Source of the DNA: Alcanivorax sp. DSM 26293
Lineage (GTDB): Bacteria; Pseudomonadota; Gammaproteobacteria; Pseudomonadales; Alcanivoracaceae
Reading direction: 5' to 3'
Assembly (NCBI RefSeq): GCF_900107995.1
Contig: NZ_FNUM01000004.1
Span: forward strand, 238,514-302,513
Length of the DNA stretch: 64,000 nt
The notes under the pieces are model-generated. The model was not told the origin of the DNA. It saw only the letters and a program-made list of their open reading frames with translations, and made no database searches. The number at the start of each line of letters is the position of its first letter. Within the stretch, counting starts at the first letter, position 1. A program made the translations under genes and the position numbers. This document shows positions 18,035 to 25,620 of the stretch, piece after piece.

Positions 18035-18421
18035 ATGTCCAACCATTCCGTGATCAGCACCGACAAGGCGCCCCAGGCCATCGGTACCTATTCCCAGGCC
18101 ATCAAGGCCGGCGCGACCGTTTACCTGTCTGGCCAGATTCCCCTGGTCCCCGACACCATGGAACTGGTGAACGGCGACATGGAAGCGCAGATCGAGCAGG
18201 TATTCAGCAACCTGACCGCCGTGTGCGAGGCCGCCGGCGGCAGCCTGCAGGACATCGTCAAGCTGAACATCTTCCTCACCGACCTGAGCCATTTCGCCCT
18301 GGTCAACGAAGTGATGGCCCGCCACTTCAAACAACCCTACCCGGCCCGGGCGGCTATAGGCGTAGCTGCCCTGCCCAAGGGTGCCGGGGTGGAAATGGAC
18401 GGCATCATGGATATTGCCTGA
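18035..18421 (+). CDS. ridA: RidA-family 2-iminobutanoate/2-iminopropanoate deaminase
   Basis: Clears reactive enamine/imine intermediates produced by PLP enzymes such as threonine dehydratase. The 128-residue core ([20 protein letters not shown] onward) has [35 protein letters not shown] and [20 protein letters not shown] with the conserved active-site arginine. An alternative ATG at 17936 has a better ribosome site (CAGGAG) and would add 33 residues reading like a signal peptide ([20 protein letters not shown], then AMALAAQ), giving an exported form. The shorter start matches the cytoplasmic family and is used here, with real doubt. It follows spoT, the usual order. Confidence 0.88.
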   Translation: MSNHSVISTDKAPQAIGTYSQAIKAGATVYLSGQIPLVPDTMELVNGDMEAQIEQVFSNLTAVCEAAGGSLQDIVKLNIFLTDLSHFALVNEVMARHFKQPYPARAAIGVAALPKGAGVEMDGIMDIA

Positions 18422-18447
18422 CCAGGCAAAAGCCGCATTCGCCCTGT

Positions 18448-18476
18448 AACACGCCCGCTACTTGCGGGCGTGTTTC
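18448..18476 (+). terminator. Terminator after ridA
   Basis: An 11-bp stem AACACGCCCGC/GCGGGCGTGTT around TACTT is followed by TCGTT. It closes the gmk-rpoZ-spoT-ridA run. Confidence 0.85.
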
Positions 18477-18568
18477 GTTAACAAACCTGATCCCGACGGG
18501 GGAAGACAACGGCGGTCAAAAAGCGCACCATCTGGGGACAACGTCATCCGCTATGGAGGGACTGCGAT

Positions 18569-18805
18569 ATGGATACCGCAACCCACGACTTGCCCACCCT
18601 GTTCGCCCAGCTCGGCCTGGAAAACAGCGATGCGGCCATCGAAGACTTCATCCATCAGTACGCTGGCACCCTGAAAGACAGCATGCATCTGCACCAGGCG
18701 CCCTTCTGGAACGACGCGCAGGCGCGCTTTCTGGCTGAGGCTATTCGTGAAGACGCGGATTGGGCCGAAGCGGTGGACAGTTTGAGCGCCCTGCTTCGGC
18801 ATTAA
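18569..18805 (+). CDS. DUF2789 domain protein
   Basis: A 78-residue acidic helical protein of the DUF2789 family, which has no assigned function. The pattern is clear: LPTLFAQLGLENSDAAIEDF, then APFWNDAQARFLAEAIREDA and DWAEAVDSLSALLR. GGAGG lies 9-10 bases before the ATG. It stands alone between the ridA terminator and a convergent membrane protein gene. A soluble cytoplasmic location is predicted; it has no signal, metal motif or membrane segment. Confidence 0.88.
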   Translation: MDTATHDLPTLFAQLGLENSDAAIEDFIHQYAGTLKDSMHLHQAPFWNDAQARFLAEAIREDADWAEAVDSLSALLRH

Positions 18806-18839
18806 CCATTTCCAGGCAACCCCTGACGCCAGAAGCCTG

Positions 18840-19418
18840 TTACGCCAGCTGCAGGACCTGGGCAATGCGGTCGAAGAAAAAGCAGTAGATCAGCAAGGGA
18901 AAGGGGAGGCCCAACAGAGAGCCAAGCAGGTAATCCCGGCGTTTCACCCCGCTCAATGCCAGGGTGTAGTTCAGGGCAGGCATGGTCTGGAACAACAACC
19001 GCAGCAACATCACACTGCGCACCGGGTGACTGTCCAGCCGGGCGAGGATCTTTCTTGCCAGGGGTTTGTCGATATCGCGCAGGGCGCTGCCGCCCACCCC
19101 CTGTACCACCTGGAAGGTGACCAGGCAGGATACGCAGGCCGCCACATACGTCACCAGTCCGCCAGCCACTGTGCCCAGCGCCAGTATGGCCGCCGCCAGA
19201 AACGGCCAGCCCGGCAGCTGTATCAGGTTGCCGATGGCAAACGCCAGCACAAACAGCAGCACACCCACCAGCAGATTGGCTTCCAGCAACGTCCGCAGAG
19301 CCGTGAGGGAAAACTGCTCGCGCAGCCCGGTAAGTTCCACAATGAGCAGCACGGAAACCAGCATCACAGCCAGCAGGATCAGTCGTCGATAACGTGTCAT
19401 GGCAAGGGGGGAGGCCAC
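18840..19418 (-). CDS. VTT-domain (TVP38/TMEM64, DedA-like) membrane protein
   Basis: A 192-residue integral membrane protein. After an N-terminal transmembrane helix (residues 13-30) comes the VTT core: LLFVLAFAIGNLIQLPGWPF, AAAILALGTVAGGLVTYVAA with a re-entrant-loop look, then SHPVRSVMLLRLLFQTMPAL and further helices. The family includes lipid scramblases and DedA proteins that support membrane lipid recycling and proton-motive force. The start is GTG at 19418 with CAGGA upstream; an in-frame ATG six codons later lacks a ribosome site. It is convergent with the DUF2789 gene. Confidence 0.85.
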   Translation of the reverse strand: MASPLAMTRYRRLILLAVMLVSVLLIVELTGLREQFSLTALRTLLEANLLVGVLLFVLAFAIGNLIQLPGWPFLAAAILALGTVAGGLVTYVAACVSCLVTFQVVQGVGGSALRDIDKPLARKILARLDSHPVRSVMLLRLLFQTMPALNYTLALSGVKRRDYLLGSLLGLPFPLLIYCFFFDRIAQVLQLA

Positions 19419-19517
19419 ATCCGGATTCCTGTTTCAGGTTTAACCAACAGTGTACCCGATAGGTGCGCCACGGAAATGTGAAGCGAACCTGCGCCTGGCG
19501 GCGGGATTGGAGAAAGT

Positions 19518-19620
19518 CGCGAGTGACGAGAAACGAGTTTCGAAAATCAAACCCTGTTTGCCTTTCGCTCCTCGAAACTCGTGACTCGACACTCAGCACT
19601 CAGCACTCAGCACTCACGAG
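19518..19620. repeat. Heptad element E2 (CGAGNNN plus ACTCAGC units)
   Basis: The left arm (19518-19548) has CGAG-type units at 7-bp phase. The right arm (19563-19590) partly complements it (CTCGAAACTCGTGACTCG), then continues as three exact tandem ACTCAGC copies (19591-19611) plus ACTCACG. It lies in the 236-bp gap between purK and the VTT-domain gene, which otherwise holds nothing recognisable. Confidence 0.8.
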
Positions 19621-19654
19621 CAGGCGTTATTCTCCCTGCTCGTCCATTCAGGCT

Positions 19655-20761
19655 TCAGCCCAGCCCCAATTCTGAATCCAGCACAGCCTGATACCCTTCC
19701 GGCAGCACATCTGCCCAGGCGTCCAGACCCGCGCGCAGCCCCTCCAGGCTGTCCGCCACCAGGTTGGCGTGGCCCAGCTTGCGGCCCGGGCGCACGCCCT
19801 TGCCGTACCAGTGCACCACACCCGGGTGTTGCAGCCAGGCGCTTTCGAAGGGAGTGCCGATCAGATTCACCATGGCAGTGGGACCGTGCACATTCAACGC
19901 GTGCAGGGGCACGCCGGCCAGGGCATGGACATGCAAATCGAACTGGGACCAGTCCGCGCCTTCGTGGGTCCAGTGACCGGAGTTGTGCACTCGCGGGGCA
20001 ATCTCGTTGACCATCAGCTGGCCATCGGTTTCGAAGAATTCCACCGCCATCACACCGGCATAGTCCAGCTCTTCCATGATGCCCTTGAGCATCTGCTCCG
20101 CCGGCTTCTGCAGATCGGCACAGGCATTGGCCGGGGCCAGACTCAGGCGCAGGATGCCGTCCACATGCCAGTTGCGGGTGAGCGGGTAGAACAGGGTTTC
20201 CCCGCGGGTGCTGCGGGCACCGACAATGGACAACTCGCGGCGGAAAGGGATTTTCTGTTCGATGATGGCCTTGCCGGCCAGTTCGCTGACAGGCACCGCG
20301 CCCAGATCACCGCCTTCGCCAATGATCCAGGTGCCGCGCCCGTCATAACCGCCGGTGCGTGCCTTGACCACCACGCCGCCAAACTTTTCCACGGCCGCAG
20401 CCAGATCTTCCGGCTGATCCAGGGTTACCCAGGGAGCAGTGGGAATGCCCAGCTTGTCGAGCATGGATTTCTGGGTGAACCGGTCCGGGATCACTTGCAG
20501 GGCGCCCCGGGCCACACAGCGATCGCTTGTTGCCAGCTCCGCAGAGAGACCGGTTTCCGGGAAGGCCTCGCGCTCCACGGTAATGACCGGGTAACGCTCC
20601 AGACACTCCTCCCAACTGATTGGCACCGCCAGATCCGAGGTGCCGGGCAACAGCAAGGCCCGCTCCGGGTCGTAACGATCCACCACCAGCCCCAGCCGGG
20701 CCGCCGCTTCCGCCATCATCAGGCCAAGCTGGCCTCCACCAAGAACAAGCACGCGATTCAT
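19655..20761 (-). CDS. purK: 5-(carboxyamino)imidazole ribonucleotide synthase
   Basis: An ATP-grasp enzyme that carboxylates aminoimidazole ribonucleotide with bicarbonate in purine synthesis. It has 368 residues. The N-terminal LVLGGGQLGLMMAEAAARLG, central GGVVVKARTGGYDGRGTW and the metal-binding EFFETDGQLMVNEIAPRVHN with SGHWTHEG are all conserved. Its ATG overlaps the purE stop (ATGA), giving a translationally coupled purEK operon on the minus strand. Confidence 0.96.
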   Translation of the reverse strand: MNRVLVLGGGQLGLMMAEAAARLGLVVDRYDPERALLLPGTSDLAVPISWEECLERYPVITVEREAFPETGLSAELATSDRCVARGALQVIPDRFTQKSMLDKLGIPTAPWVTLDQPEDLAAAVEKFGGVVVKARTGGYDGRGTWIIGEGGDLGAVPVSELAGKAIIEQKIPFRRELSIVGARSTRGETLFYPLTRNWHVDGILRLSLAPANACADLQKPAEQMLKGIMEELDYAGVMAVEFFETDGQLMVNEIAPRVHNSGHWTHEGADWSQFDLHVHALAGVPLHALNVHGPTAMVNLIGTPFESAWLQHPGVVHWYGKGVRPGRKLGHANLVADSLEGLRAGLDAWADVLPEGYQAVLDSELGLG

Positions 20762-21252
20762 CAGCCTTCACCCAGCTCAGCATTGGCCAGCACGTCAGCG
20801 GCCCGGGTGGCTTTCCAGTCAGCGATCTTCTGCAGTTGCTCCGGGTTACCCGCGGCCAGCATCTGTGCCGCCAGCAGACCCGCGTTCCAGGCACCGGCCG
20901 CGCCGATGGCCAGTGTGCCCACGGCCACGCCCTTGGGCATTTGCACGATGGACAACAGGCTGTCCCAGCCGGACAGGGTGCGGCTTTTCACCGGCACGCC
21001 GAGCACGGGCAGCGGGGTCAGGGAAGCGATCATGCCCGGCAGGTGCGCAGCGCCACCGGCACCGGCAATGATCACCTGATAGCCATTGTCGTGGGCGCTT
21101 TTGGCGAAATCATACATGCGCTGAGGGGTCCGGTGGGCAGACACCACTTCCGCCTTCCAGCCCACGCCGAACTGGGTCAGGGCGTCACAGGCTTCTTTCA
21201 TGGTTTCCCAATCGGACTGGGAGCCCATTACCACGGCAACCGGTGTGCTCAT
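20761..21252 (-). CDS. purE: N5-CAIR mutase
   Basis: Rearranges N5-CAIR to CAIR, the step after PurK. It is a 163-residue class I PurE: VAVVMGSQSDWETMKEACDA, SAHRTPQRMYDFAKSA (active-site His) and AGGAAHLPGMIASLTPLPV. The start at 21252 gives the family N-terminus; the open frame reaching 21327 has no support. It is first in the purEK operon. No clear PurR box was seen in the 75 bp upstream. Confidence 0.96.
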   Translation of the reverse strand: MSTPVAVVMGSQSDWETMKEACDALTQFGVGWKAEVVSAHRTPQRMYDFAKSAHDNGYQVIIAGAGGAAHLPGMIASLTPLPVLGVPVKSRTLSGWDSLLSIVQMPKGVAVGTLAIGAAGAWNAGLLAAQMLAAGNPEQLQKIADWKATRAADVLANAELGEG

Positions 21253-21369
21253 TCGCTTCACTCCATCGCGCCCACCACGGGCTTTTGCGGGGTTTTCGCC
21301 CGCCACAGAAAAATTTGAGGCGCACACTTTACTAGCGCGTGCGCGGGAGGCAAGTCCGCTTTAGGGGCA

Positions 21370-21413
21370 GTGAATAATTCATAGTTAATAATTCATAGTT
21401 AAAAGTGAAAAAT
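21370..21413. repeat. Heptad element F1 (single arm, A+T-rich)
   Basis: Consecutive 7-mers GTGAATA, ATTCATA, GTTAATA, ATTCATA, GTTAAAA and GTGAAAA run in exact phase from 21370. Alternate units are near complements, so the arm can fold on itself. It lies between purE and the next minus-strand gene. Confidence 0.7.
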
Positions 21414-21481
21414 AAACCTTAAATTCAACTGGTTACCGATATTTCTGGCACTTTTCCCCGGTTTTTGGTGGATGGCGCCGT

Positions 21482-22306
21482 TTATCGGCTGATCAGGGCA
21501 GCGTAACCATCCTGGTAACCCGGATAGCGCAGGGTGTAATGCCCCTGGCGAATGTACTGGCTGCGAATCCGTTTGCCAGCGGGCGCGTCGTCGGGCACCG
21601 CCAGGGTCAGCCCCTGCTGCTGGGCCAACCATTGCAGCACGTCCAGGTTACGCCCACCCACGTTGTCGGTACCGATCACCAACGGCGGCATTTCCTGCCC
21701 TGCCAGCCAGCCATCTGCCACGTTCTTGAGCAGGCCCACACAATCATCCCGGTGAATGCGATTGGTCCACTGGGCGGCCGGCAATGCTTCCTCGCCCCGG
21801 GCCAGCCGCGCCGCCTTGTCGATCTGCCGGTAACGGCCCGGTCCGTAGATGCCGGAAAACCGCACCACGGTACAGTGGCTGCGAATGCTCAGCTCTTCTT
21901 CCGCGGCCAGCAGCACCTTGCCGTTATACCGGGTGGGTCGAGGCGGTGTCAGCTCATCCACCTCGCCCGCCACGTCACCGAACACCGCCGTACTGGACAC
22001 AAAGATCACCGGCGGCAGCGGCTGCTGCCCGGCCAACGCATCCAGCAAGGTCTGCGGCGCCCGAATATAGGCTTTCAGGTAGCCCTCTTCACTGTACTCG
22101 GAGGGCGTCATGATGATGACGACCAGATCCACCGGATCCGGCGGCAACAGGGCCGCACCCTCCAACAGATCCTGACTGTACAACTCCACCCCGGCGGGGC
22201 AACGGCTGCCCCGGCGAATAGCGCTGACCCGGTGTCCGTCCGCCAGTAACTGTTCCGCAAGACCGGTCCCCAGATCTCCCAGGCCGGCAATCAGAATGTG
22301 GGACAT
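21482..22306 (-). CDS. NAD(P)-binding epimerase/SDR-like protein (YeeZ type)
   Basis: A 274-residue extended short-chain dehydrogenase-like protein with the N-terminal dinucleotide motif LIAGLGDLGTGLAEQLL. Further family blocks are VIFVSSTAVFGD, RFSGIYGPGR and NRIHRDDCVGLL. The usual catalytic YxxxK is replaced by RYNGKVLLAAEE, so a Tyr-Lys pair at slightly altered spacing should be checked before assuming activity. The substrate is unknown; E. coli YeeZ is the nearest named relative I recall. It is divergent from oxyR across a 195-bp gap filled by a heptad inverted element. Confidence 0.75.
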   Translation of the reverse strand: MSHILIAGLGDLGTGLAEQLLADGHRVSAIRRGSRCPAGVELYSQDLLEGAALLPPDPVDLVVIIMTPSEYSEEGYLKAYIRAPQTLLDALAGQQPLPPVIFVSSTAVFGDVAGEVDELTPPRPTRYNGKVLLAAEEELSIRSHCTVVRFSGIYGPGRYRQIDKAARLARGEEALPAAQWTNRIHRDDCVGLLKNVADGWLAGQEMPPLVIGTDNVGGRNLDVLQWLAQQQGLTLAVPDDAPAGKRIRSQYIRQGHYTLRYPGYQDGYAALISR

Positions 22307-22320
22307 AAATGAAAAACCAA

Positions 22321-22451
22321 TTAATAGTTAATAATGAATAGTTAATAGCGAAAAAACGCACTTGGTCCAAGGTAGGCGCGCGTCTGCTATTACCGCAGCT
22401 CTCCGACCCTTTCTCGCGAGCTATTAACTATTCACTGTTAACTATTCACTG
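22321..22451. repeat. Heptad inverted element F2 (TTAATAG family)
   Basis: The left arm (22321-22348) is TTAATAG, TTAATAA, TGAATAG, TTAATAG. The right arm (22421-22451), read in reverse complement, is CAG, TGAATAG, TTAACAG, TGAATAG, TTAATAG. The two pair over four heptads around a GC-rich centre. It fills the gap between the divergent SDR-like and oxyR genes, so it may sit within or next to both promoters. Confidence 0.85.
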
Positions 22452-22501
22452 CCATGTTTTCTAGGCACAATGGCCAGTAATTGGATAAGCGAATCAGTGC
22501 C

Positions 22502-23404
22502 ATGACATTAACAGAACTACGCTATCTCGTCGCCCTGGCCCGGGAGCGCCATTTTGGCCACGCCGCCCAGGCCTGCAACGTGAGCCAGCCCACTCTCAGT
22601 GCGGCGATCAAAAAGCTGGAAGAGCAGCTGGGTATGCCCCTGTTCGAACGTCGTCCACGGGAAGTGGTGGTTACGCCCCAGGCCGAACCCATTGTCGCCC
22701 AGGCCCAGCGGGTGCTGGAACAGGCGGACTTGCTCACGCAGATGGCCATGAGTCAGCAGGACCAACTGGGCTCGCCACTGCGCGTTGGCGCCATTTTTAC
22801 GGTGGCCCCCTACCTGTTCCCCACCATGGTCCCGAAGGTACGCGCCGCGGCACCGGAAATGCCCCTGTTTATCGAGGAAAACTACACCCACGTGCTGCGG
22901 CGCAAGCTGGAACAGGGCGACCTGGATGCCATTATTGTGGCGCTGCCTTTCTCCGGCGGCGGCCTGGTGCGGGCACGCATGTACGAGGAATCCTTTTCCG
23001 TGCTGCTGCCCGGCGATCATCCCTGGACCGCCCAGACCGAAATCGCCCCGGACCAGTTGCTGGACGAAACCCTGCTGCTGCTGGGGGAAGGCCACTGTTT
23101 CCGGGACCAGGTACTGGAACTGTGCCCGGCCATCGATTCCCAGCGCCAGCGCAATCTGGTGCAGATTGAGGGCGGCTCCCTGGAAACGCTGCGGCACATG
23201 GTCGCCAGCGGTCTGGGCATCACCGTGCTGCCCAACTCTGCCCTGCACCAGCATGGCTACGACAAGGCCACGTTCGCGGTACGCCCCTTCAAGGCCCCGG
23301 TTCCGGCGCGGACCATTGCCCTGATCTGGCGGGACAGCTTCCCGCGGCCGAAAGCCATTGAGGTGCTACGCCAGGCGGTGCCAAAGGAAGGGCTGGCCGG
23401 CTGA
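22502..23404 (+). CDS. oxyR: OxyR-type LysR regulator (peroxide sensor)
   Basis: A hydrogen peroxide-sensing transcription activator. The HTH is at residues 1-60 (LTELRYLVALARERHFGHAA, then VSQPTLSAAIKKLEEQLG). With the ATG at 22502 the redox pair falls exactly at Cys199 and Cys208 in GEGHCFRDQVLELC, the E. coli numbering, which supports both the start and the function. An in-frame TTG seven codons upstream is less likely. It is followed 100 bp later by recG, a common order. Its own promoter must lie in or beside the heptad element F2. Confidence 0.95.
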   Translation: MTLTELRYLVALARERHFGHAAQACNVSQPTLSAAIKKLEEQLGMPLFERRPREVVVTPQAEPIVAQAQRVLEQADLLTQMAMSQQDQLGSPLRVGAIFTVAPYLFPTMVPKVRAAAPEMPLFIEENYTHVLRRKLEQGDLDAIIVALPFSGGGLVRARMYEESFSVLLPGDHPWTAQTEIAPDQLLDETLLLLGEGHCFRDQVLELCPAIDSQRQRNLVQIEGGSLETLRHMVASGLGITVLPNSALHQHGYDKATFAVRPFKAPVPARTIALIWRDSFPRPKAIEVLRQAVPKEGLAG

Positions 23405-23407
23405 TAA

Positions 23408-23481
23408 GGAACGAGAAGCGAGGTTCGCGTTGCGAAAAACCGAACCGCTTTTGCTTTTCGCAACTCGAACCTCGTTACTCG
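23408..23481. repeat. Heptad inverted element E3 (CGAGNNN family)
   Basis: CGAG at 23412 and 23419, CGCG at 23426 and CGAA at 23433 keep a 7-bp period. The right arm (23451-23481) is complementary with few mismatches around a short loop. It begins four bases after the oxyR stop and ends 22 bp before recG. Confidence 0.85.
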
Positions 23482-23503
23482 CACAGGAATCAACGGCTGA
23501 CTG

Positions 23504-25591
23504 ATGTCCGGTGACAATCTCGCATCCCTGCCCATCACCCGCCTGAAAGGCGTCGGTCCCGCTGCGGCTGAACGGTTGGCGAAACTGGGCCTGCATAGTC
23601 TGGAAGATGTGCTCTTCCACCTGCCGTTTCGCTACGAAGACCGCACCCGTATTACCCCCATCGGCAGTCTGCGCCCGGAAACCGGGGTGGTCATCGAGGG
23701 CGAAGTGATGGCGGCCGATGTGGTGTTCGGCCGCCGACGGTCGTTGCTCTGCAAGGTAGCCGATGGCACCGGCATGGTGACCCTGCGCTTTTATCATTTC
23801 AGCGCCGCGCAGAAGAACAACATGGAGCGGGGCAGGCCCATTCGCGTGTATGGCGAACCCCGCCCCGGGGCAGCCGGGCTGGAGTTTTATCATCCCGAAT
23901 ATCAAATTGGCAGCACCCTGCCCCCCCTGGAAAAAGCACTGACTCCCGTCTACCCCACCACCGAAGGGGTCAGCCAGAAACTGCTGCGCAACCTGGCCGG
24001 TCAGGCCCTGCATTACCTTCAGGGTCACCCTCCGGCGGAACTGATTCCCGCCACGCTGCTGGATCAACGCGGCCTGCCCTCGCTCACCGACGCCCTGAGC
24101 AAACTGCACAATCCGCGCCCGGATGATCCGGTCAACCTGTTGCTGGACGGCAAGCATCCGGCAGTAAAACGACTGGTCATGGAAGAAATGGTGGCCCACC
24201 AGCTGGGCATGCTGCAGAAACGGGCGGGCCAGAAAGCCTTCCATGCGCCGCGCCTGCACGCGGATGCATTATTCGAACAACTGCAGGCCAGCCTGCCGTT
24301 CTCTCTCACCGGCGCCCAACAGCGGGTGATCGGCGAATTACTTGGCGACATGGGCAACCCGCACCCCATGTTGCGCCTGGTCCAGGGGGATGTGGGGTCC
24401 GGCAAGACGCTGGTGGCCGCCGCCGCCGCCCTGGCCGCCATCGAATCCGGCTACCAGGTGGCCCTGATGGCCCCCACGGAATTGCTGGCCGAACAGCACC
24501 GGGACAACTTCCGCCACTGGCTGGCACCGCTGGGCATCCCGGTGCACTGGCTGGCCGGCAGCCTGGGGGCCAAGGCACGCCGGGAAACCCAGGCAGCCCT
24601 GGCTGACGGCAGTGCCCCTATCGTCGTCGGTACCCATGCCCTGTTTCAGGAGACGGTGCAGTTCCATCGTCTGGGCCTGACCATCATCGACGAACAGCAT
24701 CGCTTTGGCGTGCAACAGCGCCTGGCCCTGCGGGAAAAAGGCCGTTTCGATACCCCACACGGCATCCAGGTGCCACACCAGCTGGTACTCACCGCCACCC
24801 CGATCCCCCGCACCCTGGCCATGAGTGTCTATGGCGACCTGGATACCTCGGTGATCGACGAAATGCCTCCGGGGCGCAAACCCATCGATACCCTGGTGCT
24901 ACCGGAAGGACGCCGGCCCCAGGTGATCGAGCGTATCAACGATGCCTGCCAGCAGGGCACCCAGGCCTATTGGGTATGCCCGCTGATTGAGGAGTCGGAG
25001 GAAATCCAGGCGCGGGCGGCGGAGGCCTCGTTTGAGGAACTGCAGGCCGCCCTGCCCGACCTTACCGTGGAACTGGTGCATGGTCGTATGAAGGCAAAGG
25101 AGAAGGCAGAACGCATGGCCCGATTTGCCAGTGGCGAGGCCCAGTTACTGGTGGCCACCACCGTGATCGAGGTGGGTGTGGATGTGCCCAATGCCACCCT
25201 GATGGTGATGGAGAATGCGGAACGGCTGGGACTGGCCCAGCTCCACCAGCTTCGTGGCCGGGTGGGCCGGGGCGGCGAGCAAAGCTACTGTCTGCTGCTC
25301 TACCAGACGCCCCTGTCGCTCACTGCCAAACGACGCCTGGCGGTAATGCGCGACACCACCGACGGCTTCGTGATCGCCGAGGAAGATTTGAAGTTGCGCG
25401 GCCCCGGCGAATGGCTGGGCACCCGCCAGACCGGTGACATGGCATTCCGCATTGCCGACCTGGTCCGCGATGAGTCCCTGATGGAACCCGCCCGGGAGGT
25501 GGCCGACAACCTGCTCCGCGGCCACCCCGAGAATGTCGAATCACTATTGCGGCGCTGGCTGAAAGGGGGAGAAAGCTATGCCGACATTTAG
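23504..25591 (+). CDS. recG: ATP-dependent DNA helicase RecG
   Basis: A branch-migrating helicase that remodels stalled replication forks and recombination intermediates. It has 695 residues. The N-terminal wedge/OB region starts PITRLKGVGPAAAERLAKLG. The helicase part shows Walker A VQGDVGSGKTLVAA, the DEQH box TIIDEQHRFGVQQR, the motif TATPIPRTLAMSVYGDLDTS and the C-terminal QLRGRVGRGGEQSYCLL. Length and motif order are normal. It follows oxyR on the same strand. Confidence 0.97.
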   Translation: MSGDNLASLPITRLKGVGPAAAERLAKLGLHSLEDVLFHLPFRYEDRTRITPIGSLRPETGVVIEGEVMAADVVFGRRRSLLCKVADGTGMVTLRFYHFSAAQKNNMERGRPIRVYGEPRPGAAGLEFYHPEYQIGSTLPPLEKALTPVYPTTEGVSQKLLRNLAGQALHYLQGHPPAELIPATLLDQRGLPSLTDALSKLHNPRPDDPVNLLLDGKHPAVKRLVMEEMVAHQLGMLQKRAGQKAFHAPRLHADALFEQLQASLPFSLTGAQQRVIGELLGDMGNPHPMLRLVQGDVGSGKTLVAAAAALAAIESGYQVALMAPTELLAEQHRDNFRHWLAPLGIPVHWLAGSLGAKARRETQAALADGSAPIVVGTHALFQETVQFHRLGLTIIDEQHRFGVQQRLALREKGRFDTPHGIQVPHQLVLTATPIPRTLAMSVYGDLDTSVIDEMPPGRKPIDTLVLPEGRRPQVIERINDACQQGTQAYWVCPLIEESEEIQARAAEASFEELQAALPDLTVELVHGRMKAKEKAERMARFASGEAQLLVATTVIEVGVDVPNATLMVMENAERLGLAQLHQLRGRVGRGGEQSYCLLLYQTPLSLTAKRRLAVMRDTTDGFVIAEEDLKLRGPGEWLGTRQTGDMAFRIADLVRDESLMEPAREVADNLLRGHPENVESLLRRWLKGGESYADI

Positions 25592-25620
25592 GGAGCCTCT
25601 CACCCCTCCCCCCCGCAACG

